Position numbers and translations under genes: made by a program. A DNA stretch of 64,000 bases, taken from assembly GCA_963920665.1 (NCBI GenBank), contig OY987265.1, positions 36,399,001 through 36,463,000 of the forward strand, read 5' to 3'. This DNA is from Straminergon stramineum. Taxonomy: Eukaryota > Streptophyta > Bryopsida > Hypnales > Calliergonaceae. This document shows, piece by piece, positions 1 through 12,261 of the stretch (within the stretch, counting starts at the first letter, position 1; each line of letters starts with the position of its first letter). A model generated the notes under the pieces. It ran no database searches. It worked only from the letters and a program-made list of their open reading frames with translations, and had not been told where the DNA came from.

Positions 1-240
1 AATGGACTTCATCGAAACCGGGCATGGACGTCATCGATACCAAGCGTGGACGTATAGTTAGGGCGCGGACGTCTAGGTGGACAGGCATAGACGTAGTGTC
101 GGGGCATGGACGCCAAGGCGGTGACATAGGTGGGGCAAAGGTGTGCAAGCGGACAGGTGTGGACGTCATCGTCCTAGGCATAGACATCATCGTGGAATGG
201 GAACTCGCGGGGATGCTTCAGGGAACGAGCGGGGACAGAG
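1..240 (+). repeat. Degenerate GGACGTC-type tandem repeat array
   Basis: About eight imperfect units of the form GCATGGACGTCATCG recur through this stretch, for example near positions 2, 22, 44, 64, 85, 104, 155 and 178. The units have an ACGT core of the kind bound by bZIP factors. The array ends just before a TATA box and resembles the upstream region of an LTR or promoter. Its composition is like the GGACGG arrays at 48.0 and 50.4 kb. The left end lies outside the window. Confidence 0.6.
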
Positions 241-253
241 GCAGGGTGGGGAC

Positions 254-261
254 TATATAAA
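254..261 (+). promoter_or_regulatory. TATA box after the repeat array
   Basis: TATATAAA sits right after the GGACGTC array. It is followed by a pyrimidine-rich leader of the same style as the leader after the TATA box of the nested element at 11994. This may be the promoter of a truncated LTR. No intact ORF follows. Confidence 0.45.
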
Positions 262-470
262 CCATCCCTTCTCCCTTTTTCATTTGCCAAGTCTACGCCC
301 TATGCCTCACACACTAGCTCACTTAGCGGCCTAGGTGGCGTGAGCTTGGTAGGTGGTAGGGCTTGGCCCTTACAAAATACCCGAGGTTTTTGATTTTTTT
401 TTTCCTTAAAGACTAGAAAGAATATTGTGGGAATTGTAAAGCAAGAACATTGAAGGAATTCATTCCCATC

Positions 471-784
471 ATGGCAGGAGAAGGGAGTGGGTCATCGAAG
501 AAACGACTAATGTATGTGGATTTGGATGACCTTGGTGATCCAAGTGGATGATTTTTGTTGGGAAATCCAACACTATAGGTTATGTGCCACGTAGTTCTCC
601 TAGATCTATTGTATCTCCAATGCATATTATGCACAGGGTAGAGGGCTCTTCAAATTATGCAACAGTTCAGGGAGAAGTAGTTGCACATGGAGATGTTGTG
701 ACACCAAAGGATACTTCGTCTTTTTATCTCTTTCACCGAATTTCTGGGATGGAGTCTTTAGTTTGGCAATACTATTCAAACTAA
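471..784 (+). pseudogene. Possible decayed ORF downstream of the TATA box
   Basis: An ATG at 471 opens about 24 codons that are basic and then acidic (GSSKKRLMYVDLDDLGD) before a stop. A second open stretch runs 548-784 in another frame with protein-like composition. The two could be one reading frame broken by an indel. I recognise no family. It may be the start of a retroelement gag, since it follows an LTR-like promoter, but that is a guess. Confidence 0.25.
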
Positions 785-3088
785 TGGGAATGTTTCTGTG
801 CTGCAATCTTTAGTAAGCCCCAAGCTTGTTTTTTTGGGATCTTCTCTTTCTGATGTAATATACCATGTTCCAAACTTTAATGTATGAGATTGGAGGTTTA
901 AAATTTTTATTGGATGCTAAATATTGCGAGAAGACGGTGCCTTTATTACTTCCAACCCCAACTTAATAAGCATATTACAATGATAAACCTCCACCTACAA
1001 TTGGCTTTCACTAAAGCTACCTATACTAGCAACTGCATCCAAGAACACCACGACCAAGAACAAACAGAAGTACCCTCAAAACAAGAGCAACAACTCTAGA
1101 AAACAAACAACCACCAAGTCAAGAAAAAGAAGTGCGAACAGCTTAAACAAGCTTCAAGATAAGTTCTCACGAAGTCTACCATCTGCAAACAAACAAGCTG
1201 TTTACCATCTGCAAAGCAATTCCCTCATAACACCATTGGAATGGAAAGATCAATACCTCACACAAGCTACAACAATAGTGATGACAAACTGATGCAACAA
1301 TTTTCATAAAGTAAAACCTCTAGTAGGTACAGAGTTCAAGAACTAACAATAATGTTTCTACTCTCAATTTTTGTAAGTGGCAGGGCAGTCTCACGGACAA
1401 GGAATGCTCAAGTGCAAACAAAGGGACACCTGTCACTAAAGGACAGAGTTTGCAAATAGCTTCAACACTGAATTCCTCACCACCGCTTTCCTCCCGCCTA
1501 CCTCTCACACTAGTTTTGAGGGACATACTCGCAACATGTTCATTTCATATTCAGAAGCTGTCAATCAAAAACGGGATTCAATTAGGAAAAGAGAAGCCAT
1601 CACTATTCAACCTGCGATCTTGCGCGAAGGGAGTCTTCATACATAGAGCGTGCTACTCATAAGCATTATATACATTACCTAATTTTTGAGTATTTTTCAA
1701 AAATAATTTACTATTTTTAATTAGACCCAATAATTTCTTAGAATGGGTGATTTAGGGGTTTTTTAGCTCCCAAATGACCCAAAAAAACGAATTTTGAGCT
1801 GAAAATTGTAGAGAGTGATCTCCTAGTAGACTTATAACTATTGCCCAAAGGAATTTTTAAAATACTTATTTTTATGTGGTGTAGAAGTCTACAAAGGAGA
1901 GCTTCTTTCTACATTTTTTTTGAAGTTATGAAACATTCTTTTGGTGAGTTTTTTGGTCCAATCTCATCACTAAGAAGTCTTCTTAAATTAAAAAATTTTA
2001 GATTTTTTTTAAGAAAAAAAATCCTATTTTTTACAAATTAAAATGTCAAAAGTTGTATTTTCTTCACCGGAATTCTATGGAAGCAAAAGCCATTGCAGAG
2101 GGCATGGCAAGTGATACGGTTTTTAGCTCAACACTGCCACAATGACAACGGAGGCAACTTGTGTGTTCCAAATTGATTTAAGATGGTAGTGTTGTTTTTA
2201 TTTAGTAATTTAAATTATTTTTTGAAGCTATTCATGTTGCAATTTATTTTTTCACGTATGTAATGGAATTTTGTATTGTTATTTATTTTCTAATCCGGAA
2301 CTGATGTTTTTATGATCAAAATAGTCAACTTTAATGGGACGTGATTGACGACATACACAACGGTTAATGTTGTTCGAGTTTCTTTTGTTCACATTGAGGT
2401 GCCCACTGGCATCATCACAAATGTGCCAATTCCACCTGGGGCCTATGCTTTTCCTGTCAAATTCAAGTGCCAGCGGAGCTCGAGGCAGAAGAAGAAGGTG
2501 CCCATTGCTGCGTGAGAGCTCCAACAAAAGCTCCTGCGCACACCACTACCGCCATGGTGGTCAAGATCATAATTGTGAGCTTCACCACGGAATTTGGCTA
2601 CGAAAATCTTGAAGCACTTGAAAACAAGCAATCTGATGAGGTTGCAGGGAAATGGCAAGAGGCCCTAGAGGGAGATGGGAATGCGCGGCTTAGGGGGCGT
2701 CGTGGGTCTATCCACACTCCGCAGGTTTAGATGTGGAGGAAACCTGCCCCCATATCCGTGATTGGACGCGTCTCGTCCATGTCATTGGATGAACGCTAGC
2801 AGTTCTCATTGATTCTCAGCTCAAGATTTGTTACATCAACTACTAGAATATGGTACTTAATTTAATTGGATTAGTATGAGATGCACAAATTGTTTGGTAT
2901 CACAGTTTTTCTTCTTTGAAAATTTTAATGAAATCATGGCGATAATGAAGGTAAAGAAACTTTCTTCTCCCAAGACATTCAACAAATTTATATTTATATT
3001 TATATTTATAGTAAAAGAAATGCAATACAAAATAGTTAAAATATTTTATACTCATTGAATTGGCTAGAGTATTTGTTATACCACTTCT
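785..3088. other. No gene recognised
   Basis: This is AT-rich sequence without a recognisable gene. Two short overlapping open stretches near 2385-2730 have protein-like composition, but I cannot assign them to a family or find supporting splice sites. Confidence 0.5.
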
Positions 3089-3743
3089 TTAACCCCTATA
3101 TGCCCAAGGCCTTTATGAGCTTCTTTGGAATTTGTTCTAAATTGAATAGAATGTCAACATTTTGATAAGTTGTATCAATTTTTACTTATTTGTAAACGTA
3201 CAAATTCAAACTAGACATGTTATAGATCACATAGGAAAAGAAAACATAAAAATATCATTTATGGATTGAAAGATTATAATATTTGATCACGAGGGTGTTA
3301 AAACTACAAAAGTGATGTGAAGTCTTTCAATCCTCTTTTCACAAGTCAAATCTAAAAAGTTGGTGACCAAAAAATATGAGGTTAAAGGGTCTAACATGCA
3401 TAACTCCAATCAATTTATGGCTTCTCAAAACCTATTCTACAATTTTTTAAAATAAATTGAGAATGTGATCTTTTCTCCAAGATCTAGTATATTTGAGGCT
3501 TATTTCCAAGAGCTCTCAACACTACGGAAAGTCAAGAGTGCAATGGGTACCCTTGCATACAATCTTGAATACAAAAATCACAATTATTCATTTTCAAAAT
3601 CAGATTTTTGATGCTAAAACTAGACTTCATAAAGAACTTTCCAAAAATATAAACTACTACAAATAGCAACTTGGTTAGGTTTTATTTATCTTCAAAGTTT
3701 TGCAAAACACCAGATTTTGGTGGCTTGAGCATTTAAGGGTTAA
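3089..3743. mobile_element. TTAA-flanked short non-autonomous DNA element
   Basis: TTAA is followed by CCCCTATATGCCCAAGGCC at the left end. The right end, read in reverse, is TTAA then CCCTTAAATGCTCAAGCC. This gives terminal inverted repeats of about 18 bp with few mismatches and a TTAA target duplication. There is no transposase ORF. A partial inverted copy lies at about 51230-51835. TTAA specificity is known for the piggyBac, Kolobok and Sola3 superfamilies, and termini beginning CCC fit piggyBac best. Confidence 0.65.
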
Positions 3744-5237
3744 ACCAAATATTGTTGATTATTATAATTATTTGTTGACTACGGTAATTCTATGATCATT
3801 GAATTTAAGGTTAAATTTTTTTTCTGGATGAGGTGCCCGGATCCATATTTTATACGTTGCAGCATGTCCAAAGATTCCTTTCTGTAGACTACAAAGCAAA
3901 TGAAATAAAAACCCGTGCAAGAAGAAGCCACAAGAGCATCTTTGAGTACAAATGGCATCTTGTAAGAAACCGTGAGTCGGGTATTCATGGCGTTCTCCAC
4001 AACAGCACACAATGTACAGAACTACTCAACCGATGGTAGAATCCGTGGCTGGTGCTAAATTACAATGGACACGGTGGCTATAGGAATGTGAAGTATTTGG
4101 CCTACACTCGAACCGAAAGGACAATGTTGGTGACTCCAATGAGTCCAGCCAAAGGCATGATAAAATCTGATAACCAGAACCAATGTAAAGATTCTTAAAA
4201 AAACTCACGTTCTCGGCAATAATCAACAGCTATCATTCCTGAAGATGAAAATCTCGATATCACAAATTGCAAGGCCTGCTTTTAGACGAGGGCTTCCCAA
4301 GGCAGATCAATTTCAAAAAAACCCGTGTTTCAAGAATTTGTCACTTGATATCCATAGGAACCAAAGGTTTGAGCCAACGAGTACATTGAAATATCTAAAG
4401 TGAAGCACAAATGCATTTCCTACTTTTGATGGGCTCTTATTTTGAGTCCTGAAGACGTAACACAGCCCCTCTTTAGAAGGTAAGTATCTACATGTGAACC
4501 TTCTCTTTGTGAGCAATATCACATACCAGTACTTGACGCAATCGAAAAGAGTGATTACAAAAAATAGGCAGCGTCAAGAACCCAGGTAGACATTGTACAT
4601 ATGACTTGTTGGTTCTTGGCCAATCCTCTTCAAACCTTCAAACTGTCGCCGACTACCAAGGAACTCAACCCACAGCATTGGAACATAACCAAGCTCATCA
4701 ACCTCTTTCAAGGTGTACACTGTTCGTAGTCAATCATCATGCTTGGAATCCATGTGAATTGTAGCATTGATGTCATTAGGTGACATGTATTCCTAATCCA
4801 TAACAAAGAACATGTGAGCTACAAGGTCCCGTCAAGAATGGGCATTAAGAGAAAGATGCAGCATATATTCAGGATTTTTGCAAAATATTACTCCGTATTC
4901 GATTACTACCTCCGTCACACACATCATCGCTCGAACAAACTTTGTAGATGAACATTTATTGGGATAAATTCAATTCCCCAAGATTAATGGCTAAAAAATA
5001 TTCCAAGCCTAAGGATGTGACTCCAAGGGCATTAGTGCCAACAAAGCAGTGAAAGTTTATGATATGATACAGTTGCAAAAAATTACCTGACAAAAAGCGT
5101 GAATCAACTCAAAAAGTTTCTCCCTACAGAACCCTCCCTCGCTATAAAATGTCTGAGAAGGACCCAGCTCAGAAAAACGGTCGATAGGAAATAATATTGT
5201 CAAAAAGGCACCTCTAAACACAATCTCCCGCATTTCA
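3744..5237 (-). pseudogene. 3' part of unidentified spliced gene, decayed
   Basis: Two exons are supported. Exon 5237-5087 is bounded by a TAG acceptor and a GTAATT donor and encodes a stretch containing GAFLTILFPIDRFSELGPSQ. Exon 4792 to about 4574 starts after an ATTAG acceptor and contains LGYVPMLWVEFLGSRR, but it has TGA and further stop codons. Open stretches continue irregularly to about 3780 (for example 4522-4313 and 4012-3779), but their frames are uncertain. This is probably the same gene as the exons at 18703-17206, with the copia inserted into the intron between. I do not recognise the family. The stops suggest a pseudogene. Confidence 0.5.
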
Positions 5238-5360
5238 CTACACATGGACATTCATTAATTGTTAGAGGTGGCATATAGAAAGGAGGCCAGAAAGAGGTAG
5301 AAATATATAGTTCCCTGATATCGCATCAATGTGTCTCAATTTTCAGACAATTGACCCTAC

Positions 5361-5535
5361 TGTTAGGTTATATAGATTATAAATGTTATATAGATAGCTA
5401 CAAACACATCGTTCTGTTGTTCAAACGCTGTCTCTCCTTCTACAAGAAGGTTGTGTACTCATTCATATATTATTATATACATTAATATACAACATGTGTT
5501 TATCCTTGTCTTGTTCGTCTCTTACATTTATAACA
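5361..5535 (+). repeat. 5' LTR of copia element
   Basis: The 175-bp repeat differs from the 3' LTR at only a handful of bases. It contains a run of TATATTATTATATACATTAA-like sequence that could serve as a promoter. Insertion is fairly recent by LTR similarity, although the internal ORF is heavily broken by stops. Confidence 0.95.
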
Positions 5536-5547
5536 TGGTATCAGAGC
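5536..5547 (+). promoter_or_regulatory. Primer binding site (initiator tRNA-Met)
   Basis: TGGTATCAGAGC directly follows the 5' LTR. It is the standard plant copia primer site complementary to the 3' end of initiator methionine tRNA. Confidence 0.92.
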
Positions 5548-5562
5548 ATTAATCAAGGAACC

Positions 5563-5928
5563 ATGTGTTTCCTAGAGAGACCTAGAATTGAATTAAATTC
5601 TAGTGAAGATGTGTTCGATTTACTTGTTGTAGAGGAAGAAGAAGAGCAAATTGAAATTCAAACTCAGTTTCATTTTTCAAATAGATTTTTTCAACGTGAC
5701 ATTCAAGACGGATTCCTCCAAGGTCCAATTCAGCTAGTTGAACCTACAACTGAAGAACCTGAAGACAAAGGACTGCCTTTGAATTTCGAAATAATTCCAT
5801 ACCAAATTTCAAATGCGCCTGCAGCTTATTTGGACGCATTTAGTATATTAAGCCAGTTCGATGCACCTGGCCATTTTGATGAAATGAACCCGCAATATTT
5901 TACTGAGGAGTTGTCTAATGCTCATTAG
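5563..5928 (+). CDS. Extra acidic ORF in copia leader, before gag
   Basis: This 121-residue ORF lies between the primer site and gag, in a different frame from gag. It stays open back to 5494 inside the LTR; I chose the ATG at 5563 because it is downstream of the primer site. The protein is acidic, with a VVEEEEEQIE run near residue 25, and shows no membrane segment or motif I recognise. Plant copia elements usually go straight from primer site to gag, so a separate leader ORF is unusual. It carries no stop although gag-pol downstream has at least ten. It may be chance, a captured fragment, or a real accessory ORF. Confidence 0.4.
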   Translation: MCFLERPRIELNSSEDVFDLLVVEEEEEQIEIQTQFHFSNRFFQRDIQDGFLQGPIQLVEPTTEEPEDKGLPLNFEIIPYQISNAPAAYLDAFSILSQFDAPGHFDEMNPQYFTEELSNAH

Positions 5929-5969
5929 AGCCAATCTGGAGAAAGGTTTGGACTTACTATAGTCCAATT

Positions 5970-8900
5970 ATGGCCTCGCCCTCTACCAGCTCGGCTCCTC
6001 AAGCCTACAACATCCCACCTCTTACTGCTTCGAACTATGCGTCGTGGAGTATCAGAATCAAGATGCTCCTCATCAAGTCCGAATTATGGTCCATCGCGGA
6101 TGGAACAGAAGCTCAGCCTGCTTCCTCCGATGTTGCCAGCTTAACAGCTTGGCGATTGAAAGATTCCAAAGCCCGCGCGGACATCCTTCTCCATTGTGGA
6201 GAAAATCAATTAATTTCTTTACAACCTTTAACCACTTCAAAGTTAGTTTGGGATCGGATTAAGAAAATTTATCAAAAATCTAATCAAGCTTCACAAGTAC
6301 ATTTACATAAACAGTTATGCCGAATGACGATGTCTGAAAATGATGACGTCGTTTCATTTTTGGAATCCTGGCAAGCTTTACTTCAAGAAGCTCCCATTTC
6401 ATGATGTACTTTTTCAGATGCCCAGTAGGTTCATCTCCTACTTGGAGCTTTGCCAGAATCCTAGAGCACATTTGTCACGACTCAAGGGGGATTACCTGAT
6501 CTCACATTGATTACCCTCCTCTCCAATATTTTGCAACAAAATAAGATCAATCTTTCAAAGCCTGCAACACCTAAAACCAGTGTTTTTTACGTGAAGGGCA
6601 AGTTTATTAAACCAACTAATAATAAAAGATCTACAAATCGATTTCACAAATCAAGCAAGTCAAAGTTCAACAACTCCACACAGTAGAGTTCCTCTAATTC
6701 TAATCCATCTCCTAATTCTTTTGTTATTATTTGTCATTATTGCGAAATTCCAAGGCATAAAGCTCTTGATTGCCATAAAAAGAAGTGTGAGCAATCCAAA
6801 AATAATGGGTATCAATTTATTAATGCCCTTTCCGTTGACTCTATGTCATATCTGTTCTCTGCTACATTTGATACATCAACTATTTCCTTATCTTGGTATC
6901 TCGACTCAAGTGCCAGTCAACACATGTCCCCGCACAAAGATTTTTTTTGCGATTATAATACTTTGGATACTCCGAGAATCATCTTGCTCGGAGATAACAG
7001 TTCACATAATGCACTTGGCTACAGTTCTTTACTCCTCAAGATACCTAGTGGACAAATTTTACTTATACCAGATATTTTATACGTACCTGGTCTAGCCAAA
7101 AATTTAATTTCTGTAAGTCAACTTACGACTACAGGACATATAGTGCTTACATTCACTCAAATAGAGTGTATTATTACTACAAAATCTCCAAAATTAAACC
7201 AACGCATGTAATATCACATCCCCAAAGAAGGAAATTTATTTTCTCTGGGTATTGGTTTACCACCCTCAGATTCTAATTATCTGACCACTATCGCACACCA
7301 ATCAAACTATGAAACTTTAAGATGGCATTATTGCCTAGGGTACCTCAACATTCGCTCCTTGACTCTCATGCAAACTAATAATTTAGTCACCGGAATACCT
7401 TCCATAAAATCTCTCTTACCTCATTGTGAGGGCTGCCTTTTTGGTAAGCAATCTAAGACATCATATCCAACTACTACTGCTACGCGAGCTACGGTCCCTC
7501 TAGCCTTAGTACATACAAACTTATGCGGACCCATGAGCACGCCGTCACTCGGCAGTGCTCTTTATTTTCTCATCTTCATCGATGATTGTTCTCGCTTTAC
7601 TTATATATACTTCTTATCGAAGAAATTAGCAGTTTTGTCACACTTTCAAGCTTATAAAGTACTTATCGAAAATCACTTTGGTCATCGCAAGATTCTTATT
7701 CTTTGTTCTGACAATGGCAAAGAATTCATATCCAATGCTTTTAATTGGTTTTGCCAAGATCAAGGCATTCAACACCACCTCACTAACCCCTACAACCGAG
7801 CTCAAAACGGTATATCGGAACGTAAGAATCGCACTCTGGTTGAAGCTACACGTAGCATGCTCAACGTTACTCACCTCAGTAACTCATTTTGGGCTAAAGC
7901 TGTTGCTATTGCCTATTACTTGCAGAACTGTTCTTACACTTCAGCATTAACAAATGTTACACCTTATCAGTTATAGACAAGTCTCAAGCCCAACTTGAAT
8001 CATCTTCATATTTTTGGGTGTTTAGCTTATGCTCATCTACCAGATGAACAGCGCAAGAAATTAGATCCTAAAACAATTAAAAGCATTTTTATTGGCTATG
8101 GTTTCCCTACTAGAATTAAAGGTTATCACCTTTACAATCTTGAGACTAAAAAGATATTCACAAGCCGTGATGTCGTCTTTCGTGAGGATTTATTATTATC
8201 CGATAGCCATCTTGGTGGTGCTTCTTCTGATTTTTCAGGTTTCCACAACCAACCTGAAGATAATGATGCACCTTATTTTGTCCCTGACATTTCACCCTTG
8301 CAGCCGGACCTACCTGTTCCTCTGCCACCTCCTGATTCTTTTGAATCTCCACCGGATTCTCCGACTGTTTTGTCCTCACATCAGCGAGCCTACCTTTGTC
8401 AAGATCAACTTGATCGAAGCCCATCACGTTGAGTTTTTGAACATTCCACAAAAGGTCAAAGGCACACTCCCCGATTCCATGATACGAATCTCTATAGTTT
8501 CGGCTTATTAGCTCAAATTGCTGAGCCACTGACCGTCTCTGAAGCTCTTTCTAGTGACGACACCGGCAACTAGAAAACTGCCATGGATAAGGAGTATAAT
8601 TCCTTGATTGCTAATAAGACTTGAGAGCTTGTGGATCCTCCGCCTCTTCGTTCTATCATTAGTACCAAATGGCTTTTTCGGCGCAAGTACCATGCTGATG
8701 GATCACTTGCCCGCTTCAAAGCGCAATTTGTTGCCCACGGCTTTTCCCAGCAACTAGGTCTAGATTTTTATGAGACCTTCTCCCCGGTCATCAAAATGAC
8801 TTCTTTAAGGCTCTTACTTGCTTTTGCAACATTATACGATTACTATGTCCATCAAATGGATGTGACTACTACGTTTTTGCATGGTATTTTGCGAGAAGAA

Positions 8901-9854
8901 ATCTTTATTTCTCAACCAGAAGGATATATTCGGCTTGGTGAAGAATACAAAGTGTGTCATCTTTTAAAATCCCTTTATGGACTCAAGCAGGCACCACGAG
9001 TTTGGTATGACTTGCTTGACACTTTTCTCTTAGCCCAAGGCTTTCTCAAATGTGTTGCAGATCTTACTGTGTATTTTAAACGTCATCATTCTTTTCTAAT
9101 ATTACTTGGCTTATATATTGACGATCTCGTCTTAATTTCTAATGATCTGGAATATCTTTCCATTCACAAAGCCTTGCTTTCTCAATGATTCTCTATGACA
9201 GATATTAAGGAAATCGCCTATATTCTTGGCATTCAAATAATTCATGATCGATCTCATAAGACTCTTCAATTAATTCAGTCGAAATATATTAAGGACATCT
9301 TGACTAAGTTTAATATGTCCGCTTGCAATCCAATCTCCACACCGCTCGAAGCTGGAATCCATTATTCTCGGGCTCAGAGTGATAACCTCATCCAAGCCGA
9401 AGTCACTGCTATAGCTTCTGTGCCATATAAGCAAGTGCTTAGCACTTTACAGTACCTAGTTTCGTGCACTAGGTGGGACCTTGCATTTCCAGTTAACCAC
9501 TTGTCTCAATTTATGTTCAATCCTCCCCTAGTACATTGGCTTGGCGTAAAACGGATTCTCCGTTATTTAAAAGGCACCATGCATATTGGTCTTTTCTATA
9601 GTGGTGCTCACTTTAATGCTTTAGGATCTCATATTCTTATTGGCTGGTGTGATGCTGATTGGGCTGGCAACCCAGATTCTAGGCGTTCCACCTCAGGATA
9701 TATTTTTCAACTCGATTCTGTCTATATTATTTCTTGGCAAAGTAGAAAATAGTCCATTGTCGCTCTTTCCTCTACTGAGGCTAAATATATTGGTGCCGCA
9801 ATAGTTGTCAAAGAGTTGATATGGCTTCAATCAATCATTTCCGAGTTACAATAC
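5970..9854 (+). pseudogene. gag-pol: copia gag-pol polyprotein, first part, broken by stops
   Basis: One reading frame runs from ATG 5970 to the nested insertion. Gag begins with the copia motif NYASWSIRIKMLL, followed by a zinc knuckle (CHYC...H...C) near 6732. The protease motif is DSSAS instead of DSGAS (near 6903). The integrase has its HHCC region at 7323-7440 with His and Arg sites changed to Tyr and Cys, and DDE-region motifs at 7578-7840. Reverse transcriptase runs about 8640-9190 with YIDDL near 9114. RNase H runs 9640-9854. Premature stops lie at 6402, 6426, 6462, 7209, 7974, 8430, 8571, 8622, 9186 and 9750, with more in a Ser/Asn-rich linker near 6696-6714. The overall frame is kept, so decay is almost all by nonsense and missense change. 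Confidence 0.93.
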
Positions 9855-11993
9855 TGTCGCAGCACAGGATAAGTAAATTCCCTATTATGCTCACAAAAAC
9901 CACTCTAGAGCATAACTAAGTGACTCTAAAGATCGAACCCACGAGATTTTGTGAAGTATTTAACTTTATTATGATAGTAAGCTCTCTTGACCTCAAAAGC
10001 TTCCTTTCCGGTTCTAGATCTCCAACCGGAAAACCACCAATGACCAGGAGGATTAGGATCGGATTACTTCCTATCCGATTCCTTAAACCTCCGGTTAACC
10101 AAATTTTCCCAAATCCCAGGACCTGAACAATTCCGGTCCTGGTGCCTTTCTGAACCAACCCGCTCTGGATTGTTCCTGTATCTCCTCAACTCCTTTCCGG
10201 TTTAATTTTGCCTCTGTTGGACCATCAGAGGGTTCGCCACTTAGATTTGTGAGTAGTAGGCCCACCACTCCTTCCGCGGATTATAGTGGTTGAAGGACCA
10301 CTTGATCTATCTATTCCTCTCCTAGGCTAACTCGGACCCGGTTTGATTCCTCACAACAGTCCAGATAGGATTCCGGTCTGCAGGTCACACAGAAATCTCC
10401 CGTACGATCCGTTCTTACTACAACGACATTGATGCCAGATCCTCCCCGTGCGAAGCTAGGTGGTTACAAGTATACCCGTTCATTCCAACATTACCTAGAG
10501 CTATTCCGTTTACCCATAAAGGTGGTGAGACCTCTCAGAAGGTCGGACACTCAACCGGATTTCCCAATCCAGGAGTTCTAGCGCGACTAAGGATACCCTC
10601 CCTATCTGCCTAGCCTAATAGTAGCTATCTCACTCGGAACTCACAACCCTAGATCTGTTGAGGCACTGAAGTCCACTCCCAACACTTCCACAACCTGCCC
10701 ATACACTAAGGAGCGGAAACTATCACACCAAAGGGAGAGATCAAATCACAAATCTACCCTACACCTTCCTAACTCCACATCATGCACACCTACCAAGCTT
10801 GGGAGATACACACAACACACACGCGTATACAAAGGTACAAGGAATTTGCAAAAAGAAGACTCTTAGCATCCCTCGCGGGTGCTGACTTAAATACAAGTCA
10901 AAAAGGTACAAGTGGGCGGATTTCCCTGCAAAAGTTTCGCTGCGGCTTGGGCCGAATTTTTTGCTTCCTACCTACTCCTAACCAGATCGGAACAGGATCC
11001 GGATCCGTTCCTAACCTACCTACTATTTACAACCTAAGTGCCAACCCGAGATCCTCTGGTGGCACTATCTGCTCCCGGATCCATCTGCTCAAAGATTTCG
11101 TTTAAGTTCCGATTCCGCTCCCCCTCCTGAGGATTTGGAACCTGCTTGCCCTCTGCGGATCCGAGTGATGAGTCCAAGTCGATGGCGGTTCCCGGCGTGT
11201 TGACCTGAGTCGCCCTGGCCTCCTATCTCTTAGACTTCGGGGTCGCATCCCTCCCCTCTCCTACTGTCACATCCGGGAACGAATCCGGGAGGGAGATATC
11301 CGAGAGTCGGATTCCGCGAGAACATGTTGCTCCCGATAGTATCCGGGTACTCTCCTCCATCCGGTCCGCTACCTTCCATGCCTCCTTCATTGTTGCTTCT
11401 ACCTACTCTGCGAAGTCTGTGAGAATCCTCACCATCTGGGAACCGGATGGCTTCTTCTCCTCGTGAACCTTCTCGTCGAATAGTTTCGCCTTGGCGGCAG
11501 TCGTTCCGGTCTCCCCAAATATGGCCTTCGCCTGCTCCACCATCTTTTGAGCCTCCTTCGCCATGGATCGCGTGGCTGCGAAATTATCCTTGAGAACAAG
11601 GAGTTCTGCTTTCGTTCGATCCAACTCCTCCTGCAATCTCCGGATTTCCGCCTCTTCCTTCCGGGACTCGACTGGATCGGAAATGCAGCCGGCTACCTTC
11701 TCCGATAGCTCTCTGTCGGGTGCTGCCCCTATGTCACAACGTGCAATTTCCGATTTTTTTGGTTTACCTAGTCAAGCTATCCAGAAAATAAAGATATGTA
11801 TTCGGAATTAGCTAAGGACCCATTTAGATCTGAATATGAAGCGGAAAATGAAATAGTGAAAAGATCTACTCAATCCAGTTTCCAGGGAGTGAACGGATAA
11901 GAGCGGATGTTTGACCGGACAGGGATGGATTGGATACCTTAGACGAACCGGATCCGGAACGAGTCAGGATGAGGTAGCAGGGAGTCCAACGGC

Positions 11994-12000
11994 TATAAAA
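11994..12000 (+). promoter_or_regulatory. TATA box of copy A
   Basis: TATAAAA follows a GGAGTCCAACGGC context that is shared with copy B. It lies about 260 bp upstream of the ORF start at 12262. Confidence 0.7.
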
Positions 12001-12261
12001 GAGCTAGAGCTACCTAGATCAAACTCTTTCTCATTTTCGTTTGCCTAGTGCTATCTGTACTCTACGTTTGCATCTACGCTTGTCGCTTAGTTTCCCGTGA
12101 CAGTCTTTTGTGCTAGTGTCCGTTGCGAGACTTGTGATCTTTGAACGTTCGAGCTTTAATTACCGGTTGAGATCGGGGAGCGAAAGTGAGAACGAGACGA
12201 GCGGCTAGGAGAGATAGTGAGGGAGTATCGGAAAGGGTCCCAAGCACACTCACCCGTGTCC

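Noticed and set aside
2467..2730. Possible flavodoxin-like start (MVVKIIIV)
   Set aside because: The resemblance covers only a few residues, with no downstream motif or splice evidence.
5970..9854. Alternative genetic code with TAG/TAA read as an amino acid, suggested by many in-frame stops
   Set aside because: TGA also appears at positions expected to be Trp or Arg, the HET gene ends normally and has no internal stops, and the two nested copies show sense codons where the other has stops. Decay explains it better.
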